Assembly: GCA_021815655.1 (NCBI GenBank)
Contig: JAKAGJ010000093.1
Span: 1 to 7,391, forward strand
Source of the DNA: Deltaproteobacteria bacterium
Lineage (GTDB): Bacteria; Desulfobacterota; Desulfarculia; Desulfarculales; Desulfarculaceae
Length of the DNA: 7,391 nt
Reading direction: 5' to 3'
The position numbers and the translations under genes are program-made. The notes below the pieces were generated by a model. It was not told the origin of the DNA. It did no database searches and saw nothing but the letters and a program-made list of their open reading frames with translations. Shown one piece after another: positions 1 through 4,496 of this stretch. The number at the start of each line of letters is the position of its first letter. The first letter of the stretch is position 1.

Positions 1-404
1 TGGATCACGTCCTTGGAGTTGAGGGTCAGCTTAACCGGCCTGCCCACCGGCACCCACAGCTCGTGACTCTGCCGGCCGCCGGGGTAGGTGAAGGACCAGG
101 ACCACTGCCGGGCCGTGACCTGCACCTCCATGGCCCCCGGCGGGATGCCGCGCAGGGCGCGGAAGCTCTGCCAGCCATAATAGAACATGGCCAGCACCAG
201 CAGGGTGGGCACCACGGTCCAGATGATCTCGGCCACCAGGTTGCCATCGAAATCGGCCGGCACCGGATGGCGCCGGCGGTTGTAGCGGATGACCATGTAG
301 ATCATGGCCAGGGTGATTAGCACCAGGATCAGGGCCGAAATGCCGAAGATGACCAGGAAGGTCTGGTCCACGCTGGCCACCGCGTTGACCGCCGGCCTGG
401 TCAT
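1..404 (-). CDS. coxB: Cytochrome c oxidase subunit II, N-terminal part (partial, runs off left edge)
   Basis: This is the membrane anchor of the subunit that accepts electrons from cytochrome c through its CuA centre and passes them to subunit I. About 134 codons are visible, starting at the ATG whose complement is 402-404. There is no separate signal peptide. TM1 spans about residues 14-39 and is followed by a basic stretch (YNRRRHP, 41-47). TM2 spans about 57-79, in the conserved context AEIIWTVVPTLLVLAMFYYGW. The periplasmic cupredoxin domain begins near residue 92 with the aromatic QWSWSF motif (100-105), a conserved feature at the cytochrome c docking and electron-entry face. The CuA ligands and any C-terminal cytochrome c domain lie outside the window, so aa3 and caa3 types cannot be distinguished. 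The start overlaps the stop of the subunit IV gene by 4 bp (ATGA) and has only a weak ribosome site, which suggests translational coupling. Identification is confident. Confidence 0.93.
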   Translation of the reverse strand, partial: MTRPAVNAVASVDQTFLVIFGISALILVLITLAMIYMVIRYNRRRHPVPADFDGNLVAEIIWTVVPTLLVLAMFYYGWQSFRALRGIPPGAMEVQVTARQWSWSFTYPGGRQSHELWVPVGRPVKLTLNSKDVI

Positions 405-712
405 GGCGTGCCCAGTCCGCGATAGGCCAGGTCGAAGAAGGTCATGCCGATGAAAATGGCCAGCACCAGGCAGGCCAGGCCCAGGAGCCACTTGAGCAGC
501 CGGTTTTCGTACTTCAGGTGCATGAAGAACAGGATGACCAGCAGCGCCTTGACGCTGGCGATGCTCAAGGCCGCGACCGCGTTCCAGAAGCCCAGGTCCA
601 GGCGCGCCAAGGCGATGGTCAGGCCGGTGAGGCAGACCAGGGCGCCCCAGACCGCGGTCAGCAGGCCGGGGCTCAGGATGTGGGGGGCGCTGTGCTTGGC
701 GTCTGGGGGCAT
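401..712 (-). CDS. Cytochrome c oxidase subunit IV (COX4/CtaF-like)
   Basis: A 103-residue membrane protein of the prokaryotic subunit IV family (called CoxD or CtaF in other bacteria). It is a small accessory subunit of the heme-copper oxidase, with a role in assembly or stability. Three hydrophobic segments are seen at about residues 15-36, 42-64 and 73-95. The family signature lies at the end of the second segment: KALLVILFFMHLKYE (55-69), including His65. A short polar N-terminus precedes TM1, as is usual, and the length is normal for the family. The gene lies 18 bp after coxC and overlaps coxB by 4 bp. An AGGAG ribosome site six bases before the ATG supports the start. Family assignment rests on the signature, the three-helix topology and the operon position. 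Confidence 0.88.
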   Translation of the reverse strand: MPPDAKHSAPHILSPGLLTAVWGALVCLTGLTIALARLDLGFWNAVAALSIASVKALLVILFFMHLKYENRLLKWLLGLACLVLAIFIGMTFFDLAYRGLGTP

Positions 713-718
713 GCCCTG

Positions 719-723
719 CTCCT
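719..723 (-). promoter_or_regulatory. Ribosome binding site of the subunit IV gene
   Basis: AGGAG read on the minus strand, six bases before the ATG at 712. It is the clearest Shine-Dalgarno site inside the oxidase cluster, and it falls at the one junction between oxidase subunit genes where they do not overlap. Confidence 0.7.
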
Positions 724-730
724 GGCCGGC

Positions 731-1330
731 CTAGGTGATGAGGTAAAAAAGGGGAAAGAGGAAAATCCAGATCAGGTCCACCACGTGCCAGTACAGGCCG
801 GCGTTCTCCAGGATCACGAAGTCCTCCTGGCGCACGCGGCCCCGCCGCACCATGAGCGTAACCGTGCTCAGGAGCCCCGCCCCCACCAGCACGTGCACAC
901 CGTGCAGGCCGGTCATGGCGAAGTAGAGGCCGAAGAACACCTCCTGGCCCGGGGGCAATTGGTGCAGGTGGGCCGAGCCGGGATAAAGGCCGTGGCTGAA
1001 CTTGGCCGACCACTCGAAGAACTTGTTGACCAGAAAGCCTAATCCCAGGGCCACGGTCAGGGCCAGGCTGAGCAGGCACTGGCCCTGGCGGCCACGCTCC
1101 AGGGCGGTGACGGCCAGGGCCACGCACAGGCTGCTGGTCAGCAGGATCACCGTGTTCAGGCCGCCGAGCAGGGTGTTAAGGTCTCTGGCCGCCTGGTGGA
1201 AATCGGCCCGGTAACGGTGCAGGTAGCCGGCGTAGAGCAAAAACAGCCCTCCGAAGAGCACGATCTCGGTGAACAGGAAAAGCCACATGCCCAGCTTGGC
1301 CCCGGCGTAGTCCTTGGCCTTCTCAGACAT
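731..1330 (-). CDS. coxC: Cytochrome c oxidase subunit III
   Basis: A 199-residue integral membrane subunit of the heme-copper oxidase. It lacks redox cofactors and stabilises subunit I turnover and proton uptake. Five hydrophobic helices are seen at about residues 13-35, 56-78, 85-105, 134-158 and 178-198. This is the short bacterial five-helix form, lacking the first two helices of mitochondrial-type COX3. Family signatures are LFLFTEIVLFGGLF (17-30), NKFFEW (102-107), the histidine-containing GLHGVHVLVG (141-150) and the C-terminal LYWHVVDLIWIFLFPLFY (179-196). The ATG overlaps the coxA stop by 8 bp (ATGTCTGA) and the upstream ribosome site is weak, so translation is probably coupled to coxA. 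It ends in TAG, 18 bp before subunit IV. Confidence 0.95.
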   Translation of the reverse strand: MSEKAKDYAGAKLGMWLFLFTEIVLFGGLFLLYAGYLHRYRADFHQAARDLNTLLGGLNTVILLTSSLCVALAVTALERGRQGQCLLSLALTVALGLGFLVNKFFEWSAKFSHGLYPGSAHLHQLPPGQEVFFGLYFAMTGLHGVHVLVGAGLLSTVTLMVRRGRVRQEDFVILENAGLYWHVVDLIWIFLFPLFYLIT

Positions 1331-2957
1331 GGTGTTCCCGTGGGGCGAAGTCGTAGGGGCCCTTGCTCACCACCGGCGGCTCTGGGAAGTTCTCCTTGGG
1401 CGGCGGCGAGGCCACGCTCCATTCCAGGGTGGCTGCGCCCCAAGGGTTGGGGCCGGCGGGGGCGCCGCGCCTGAGGCCGGCGTAGAGATTGTGGAACATC
1501 AGGAGGAGCCCCAGGGCCAGCACCCAGGAGCCCACGGTGGAGATGAACTGGGCGTGGGCGAACTGGGGCAGGTAGTCGTAGTAGCGCCGGGGCATGCCCT
1601 CAAGGCCCATGACGAACATGGGGAAGTATAGCGTGTTCATGCCGACCATGATTATCCCGAAGGCCCAGGCCGCCCGGCCCCGGTGGTACATGCGGCCGAA
1701 GATCTTGGGGAACCAGAAGTGCATGGCCGCGAACATCCCCAGGCCGGTGCCGCCGAAGATGACGTAGTGGAAGTGGGCCACGACGAAGTAGGTGTCGTGC
1801 ACGTGGATGTCGGCGCCGGCGGCGCCCTGCACCAGGCCCGAGAGCCCGCCGATGGAGAACATCAGGATGAAGCCCAGGCTGTAGAGCAGGGGCGGCTCCA
1901 GGCTGATGGAGCCCTTGTACAGGGTGCTGAGCCAGTTGAAGACCTTTATGGCGCTGGGCACCGCCACGATGAAGGTGAGAAATGAAAAGACCAGCACCGC
2001 CACATCGCTCATGCCGCTGGTGAACATGTGGTGGGCCCAGACCAGGGAGCCGAAGAAGGCGATGGCCAGGCTGCTGAAGGCGATCATCTTGTAGCCGAAT
2101 ATCTTTTTGTGGGCAAACACGGGGATGATCTCGGAGATGACCCCCATGGCCGGCAGGATCATGATGTACACCGCCGGGTGGGAGTATATCCAGAACAGGT
2201 GCTGGTAGAGCAGGGGGTCGCCGCCGCGGCTGGGGTCGAACAGGCCCAGATGCAGAACCCGTTCGCTGAAGATCAAGAGCGTGGTGATGCCCAGGATGGG
2301 CGTGGCCAGCACCTGTATCCAGGCCGTGGCGTAGAGCGACCACACCAGCAGGGGCAGCCGCCGCCAACTCATGCCCGGGGCGCGTTGCTGGTGGATGGTG
2401 GTGATGAAGTTCAGCCCCGTGAGGATGGACGAGAAGCCCAGGATCAAGACCGCCAGCACCGCCACCGAGACGTTGGTGGTGGTGCGCTCGCTGAAGGGCA
2501 CGTAGAAGGTCCAGCCGGTGTCAGGGGCGCCGGAGCCGGTGAAGATGGAAACCAGGGCCACCAGGGCGCCGGTGACGTAGAGCCACCAGGAGAACAGGTT
2601 CAGCCGGGGGAAGGAGACGTCACTCGCCCCCAGTTGCAAGGGCAGCAGGATGTTGCCGAAGGAGGCCGGGATGCTGGGGATCACCACCAGGAAGATCATT
2701 ATCACGCCGTGCAGGGTGAAGGCGGCGTTGTAGGTCTGGGGGGCGATGATGGTGTTGCCGGGGGTCATGAGCTTCAGGCGCATCAAGAGGCCCAGGCACA
2801 CGCCCACCGCGAACAGGGTCATGATGCAGGTCAGGTACAACAGGCCGATGCGCTTGTGATCGGTGCTGAATATCCAGGAAGCCAGGCCCCCCCGCCCCGG
2901 CTCCGGGGTCAGAAAGCCCCGCGCCGGACTATCCTGGGGCGACGCGGCCTCAGTCAT
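1323..2957 (-). CDS. coxA: Cytochrome c oxidase subunit I, A2-type heme-copper oxidase
   Basis: The 544-residue catalytic subunit reduces O2 to water at a heme/CuB centre and pumps protons. By family alignment, heme a ligands are His83 and His397, the high-spin heme ligand is His395, and CuB ligands are His260, His309 and His310. Tyr264 is the tyrosine cross-linked to His260. His387-Asp388 matches the Mg site region. The K-channel lysine is Lys338 (AVPSAIKVF), with Ser335 where mitochondrial enzymes have threonine. The D-channel entry aspartate is Asp113 (GASDVSFPRLN). The helix VI motif is YSHPAVY (258-264): the A1-type glutamate is replaced by Ala262, and the Tyr258-Ser259 pair that defines A2-type oxidases is present. 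The C-terminal tail is soluble and proline-rich, with the usual NPWGAATLEW motif (504-513). The start overlaps the SCO stop by 8 bp (ATGACTGA) without a clear Shine-Dalgarno site. Length and motifs indicate an intact gene. Confidence 0.98.
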   Translation of the reverse strand: MTEAASPQDSPARGFLTPEPGRGGLASWIFSTDHKRIGLLYLTCIMTLFAVGVCLGLLMRLKLMTPGNTIIAPQTYNAAFTLHGVIMIFLVVIPSIPASFGNILLPLQLGASDVSFPRLNLFSWWLYVTGALVALVSIFTGSGAPDTGWTFYVPFSERTTTNVSVAVLAVLILGFSSILTGLNFITTIHQQRAPGMSWRRLPLLVWSLYATAWIQVLATPILGITTLLIFSERVLHLGLFDPSRGGDPLLYQHLFWIYSHPAVYIMILPAMGVISEIIPVFAHKKIFGYKMIAFSSLAIAFFGSLVWAHHMFTSGMSDVAVLVFSFLTFIVAVPSAIKVFNWLSTLYKGSISLEPPLLYSLGFILMFSIGGLSGLVQGAAGADIHVHDTYFVVAHFHYVIFGGTGLGMFAAMHFWFPKIFGRMYHRGRAAWAFGIIMVGMNTLYFPMFVMGLEGMPRRYYDYLPQFAHAQFISTVGSWVLALGLLLMFHNLYAGLRRGAPAGPNPWGAATLEWSVASPPPKENFPEPPVVSKGPYDFAPREHHV

Positions 2958-3765
2958 GACCGGTGCCCGCGCCAGGGGGCGGCGTCTGGGCGCGCCGGCG
3001 CTTCCTGGCCCCCGCCGCCAGAAAGGCCGCGAAGACCAACAGGGCCAGCAGGATGCCCACCCCGGCCACGCGCATCAGGTTGAAGACGTAGCGCCGGCCC
3101 TTTGCGTCGTAGGTGTAGCAGAAGGCCAGGGCGCGGGTCACCGACAGGCCGGGCTTGTCGCTGGCCGCCTCGCTGGCGGCCATGGCGATGTCGAAGGCCA
3201 GGGGGGCGCCGCCGTAGAGGTAGCGGATGATCTTGCCCGAGGGCGATACGGCCACCAGCACCAGGGGGTGCTGGAAGCCGTCGCTGGCGCGCTGGTAATG
3301 GAAACCGATGGCCTCGGTGAGGCGGCGGATGTTGGCCGCGTCGCCGGTGAGGAAATGCCAGTCCCCGGGCGGGAACTTGCCGCCCAGGGCCGTGGTGAAG
3401 TCGTGGTGCTTTTGCCGGGCCAGGGCGGGCGTCTCGTCGGGGTCGAAGCTGAAGGTGACCACCTGGTAGTCGCGCCCCGGGGTGAGCCCCACCTGGGGCA
3501 GCACCTGGCTCAAAACGCCCAGGAGCAGGTTGCAGGCGTTGGAGCAGGAATAGTAGACCGGCACCAGGATGGTGGGCACCCTGATCAATTGGCGCAGGTT
3601 GAGCGCCCGCCCCTGCTCGTCGGCCAGGACGATGTCCTCGGGCAGGTATTGCCCCAGGTGCTCGCTCACGCCCACGCCCGGGGCCTCGACGGCCGGCGCG
3701 TTCTCATGGGCCCAGGCCGCCGGGCTGCCCATCATAAGCAGGGCCAGCAGGAGCAGGGCGGGCAA
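2950..3765 (-). CDS. sco1: SCO1/SenC-family copper chaperone for CuA assembly
   Basis: A 271-residue thioredoxin-fold protein that binds copper and helps build the CuA site of subunit II. The copper/redox motif CSNAC (Cys74-x3-Cys78) and the distant ligand His166 (FQHPLVLV) are all present. The family motif FSFDPDETP (105-113) is also seen. Residues 1-19 look like a signal peptide ending AWA. A hydrophobic helix at about 231-252 followed by RKRRR (254-258) anchors the C-terminus with the domain in the periplasm. Many SCO proteins instead have an N-terminal anchor. The start chosen is TTG at 3763-3765, because AGGAG lies seven bases upstream. The internal ATG codons at residues 11-12 would truncate the signal peptide. 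It lies 10 bp after the cytochrome c gene and overlaps coxA by 8 bp. Confidence 0.93.
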   Translation of the reverse strand: MPALLLLALLMMGSPAAWAHENAPAVEAPGVGVSEHLGQYLPEDIVLADEQGRALNLRQLIRVPTILVPVYYSCSNACNLLLGVLSQVLPQVGLTPGRDYQVVTFSFDPDETPALARQKHHDFTTALGGKFPPGDWHFLTGDAANIRRLTEAIGFHYQRASDGFQHPLVLVAVSPSGKIIRYLYGGAPLAFDIAMAASEAASDKPGLSVTRALAFCYTYDAKGRRYVFNLMRVAGVGILLALLVFAAFLAAGARKRRRAQTPPPGAGTGHD

Positions 3766-3772
3766 GGCCTGG

Positions 3773-3777
3773 CTCCT
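3773..3777 (-). promoter_or_regulatory. Ribosome binding site fixing a TTG start for the SCO gene
   Basis: AGGAG on the minus strand, seven bases before TTG (3763-3765). No in-frame ATG lies closer than residue 11. The site overlaps the stop codon of the cytochrome c gene, consistent with coupled translation. Confidence 0.7.
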
Positions 3778-4087
3778 AGAAGTGGGAGATGTATTGGGCC
3801 AGGGCCTGGATGTCCTCGGCAGACAGGTTGGCCGCCTGGGCCTCCATCAAGGCCTTCTTGGTCCCGCCGAAGGTCTTGGCCTTGTAGCCCTCCAGGGCCT
3901 TGGCCGCCTCGGCGGCGGAGAGCCCCTTCAGGGGCCGTCCCACCCCCAGGGCCGCCTTGGAGCCGTCGGCCCCATGGCAACCTTGGCATCTGGCGTAAAG
4001 CGACTTGGCATCGGCGGCCTGGCCCGCCACCACCCCCACCGTGGCCAGCCCCAGGCACAGGCAGAGCATCAGCACCAGTTTTTTCAT
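3776..4087 (-). CDS. Small periplasmic mono-heme c-type cytochrome (class I, c553-like)
   Basis: A 103-residue exported electron-transfer protein. Residues 1-24 form a typical signal peptide (MKK, a hydrophobic core, cleavage near AGQA). The heme attachment motif is CQGCH (Cys34, Cys37, His38), and Met81 (KKALMEAQ) is the likely sixth ligand. The C-terminal helix SAEDIQALAQYISHF has the shape typical of class I cytochromes. The start at 4085-4087 is chosen over in-frame ATGs 5 and 12 codons upstream because GGAGG lies eight bases before it and a clean signal peptide begins there. As first gene of the oxidase operon, it is a plausible electron donor to subunit II. That role is inferred from position, since c553-like proteins have several partners. 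No second heme motif is present. Confidence 0.9.
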   Translation of the reverse strand: MKKLVLMLCLCLGLATVGVVAGQAADAKSLYARCQGCHGADGSKAALGVGRPLKGLSAAEAAKALEGYKAKTFGGTKKALMEAQAANLSAEDIQALAQYISHF

Positions 4088-4095
4088 GGAACCAC

Positions 4096-4100
4096 CCTCC
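4096..4100 (-). promoter_or_regulatory. Ribosome binding site of the cytochrome c gene
   Basis: GGAGG on the minus strand, eight bases before the ATG at 4087. It decides this start over the two in-frame upstream ATG codons, one of which abuts the site (4100-4102). Confidence 0.75.
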
Positions 4101-4143
4101 ATGGCGGACGCGCCGCCCTCCAAAAAGTCCTATTTTGTATTAG

Positions 4144-4170
4144 CCTATACCCCGCATATCCCAAATTCAA
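4144..4170 (-). promoter_or_regulatory. Candidate leftward promoter of the oxidase operon
   Basis: On the minus strand, TTGAAT (4165-4170) and TATAGG (4144-4149) are separated by 15 bp, which is short and imperfect for sigma70. It lies 57 bp upstream of the cytochrome c start, in the AT-richer part of the intergenic region. The hexamer TGCGGG directly precedes the -10 region. A weak core promoter would fit dependence on an activator, but another start site in this region is equally possible. Confidence 0.35.
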
Positions 4171-4236
4171 CCCGAACCTAAAACCCGCGGTCCGGCGGCG
4201 CGGCGCCAGGGAGGCCCTGGTGAGAGAAGGCCGGCA

Positions 4237-4246
4237 TAAATATTTA
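4237..4246. repeat. 10-bp perfect palindrome overlapping the rightward -35
   Basis: TAAATATTTA is its own reverse complement. It overlaps the first four bases of the rightward -35 hexamer. The placement is typical of a protein-binding site that would block or recruit polymerase. Ten AT bases can form a palindrome by chance in an AT-rich patch, so this is only a candidate operator. Confidence 0.4.
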
Positions 4247-4270
4247 CATATCTTTTCTTTGCGGGATAAT
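4243..4270 (+). promoter_or_regulatory. Sigma70-like promoter of the small ORF and hybrid kinase
   Basis: TTTACA (4243-4248) and GATAAT (4265-4270) are separated by 16 bp. Each hexamer has five of six consensus bases. Transcription would start near 4276-4278, leaving a leader of about 68 bases before the small ORF at 4345. This is the best core promoter in the window and stands out as AT-rich in GC-rich DNA. The palindrome and direct repeat around it suggest regulation. Confidence 0.65.
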
Positions 4271-4289
4271 CACTCCGATGCGGGAAAAT
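4260..4289 (+). repeat. Direct repeat TGCGGGAWAAT, two copies 19 bp apart
   Basis: TGCGGGATAAT (4260-4270) and TGCGGGAAAAT (4279-4289) match at 10 of 11 bases. The first copy contains the -10 hexamer and the second covers the first transcribed bases. A related minus-strand word, TGCGGGGTAT (plus coordinates 4147-4156), runs into the candidate leftward -10. Together they look like a shared regulator site or duplicated promoter element, but the function is unknown. Confidence 0.45.
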
Positions 4290-4305
4290 TAGAGGCCCAG
4301 GGCCC

Positions 4306-4328
4306 GGCGCGGGCGAGCCCCGGGCGCC
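4306..4328 (+). other. Possible GC-rich stem-loop in the leader
   Basis: GGCGC (4306-4310) can pair with GCGCC (4324-4328), and GGG (4311-4313) with CCC (4318-4320) around the loop CGAG. An unpaired CGG forms a bulge. It would lie in the untranslated leader shortly before the small ORF. No U-run follows, so it is not a standard terminator. In DNA this GC-rich, such pairing is often accidental. Confidence 0.25.
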
Positions 4329-4344
4329 GCGGGGGAAACAAGGC

Positions 4345-4494
4345 ATGGCCGAGGTGGTGGTCATGGCCGAAACCGGCCTGGAGATCAGGGCCCTGCACAT
4401 CAAGGGCGAGACGGTGCTGCTCTTGGAGGCCGGCTCCTTCGCGGCCGTCCTCACGGCCATCGACAAGCTCCTGGCCAGGTATCTGGAGGACTGA
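4345..4494 (+). CDS. Small hypothetical protein (49 aa) upstream of the hybrid kinase
   Basis: I do not recognise this protein. It has 49 codons from ATG to TGA (4492-4494), and 47 of them end in G or C, as in the neighbouring real genes. This supports it as coding. The predicted shape is two or three short beta strands (EVVVMAE; LEIRALHI; ETVLLLEA) followed by a helix over about residues 31-48, ending ARYLED. It has no signal peptide, membrane segment, cysteine or metal motif. A purine-rich GGGGGA (4331-4336) eight bases upstream could be its ribosome site. It follows the rightward promoter and ends 2 bp before the kinase start. The kinase Shine-Dalgarno site lies inside its last codons, so the two are probably co-transcribed and coupled. 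It is in a different frame from the kinase, so it is not an N-terminal extension. It could be a kinase partner or a leader ORF. Confidence 0.6.
   Translation: MAEVVVMAETGLEIRALHIKGETVLLLEAGSFAAVLTAIDKLLARYLED
4485..4489 (+). promoter_or_regulatory. Ribosome binding site fixing a TTG start for the hybrid kinase
   Basis: GGAGG lies within the last codons of the small ORF, seven bases before TTG at 4497-4499. The next in-frame start, ATG at 4509, is 19 bases from this site and has no better one, so the TTG start is preferred. Confidence 0.65.
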
Positions 4495-4496
4495 AC

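Noticed and set aside
4088..4123. N-terminal extension of cytochrome c by 12 codons from an upstream ATG
   Set aside because: The extension would contain the GGAGG ribosome site and would precede a clean MKK signal peptide. The start at 4087 fits better.
2863..4143. A 426-codon plus-strand open frame opposite coxA, SCO and cytochrome c
   Set aside because: It spans three well-identified minus-strand genes and translates to a Gly/Gln/His/Pro-rich product without recognisable motifs.
4306..4335. Rho-independent terminator in the leader
   Set aside because: The hairpin is interrupted by a bulge and is followed by a purine-rich run (GGGGGAAA) rather than by T residues.
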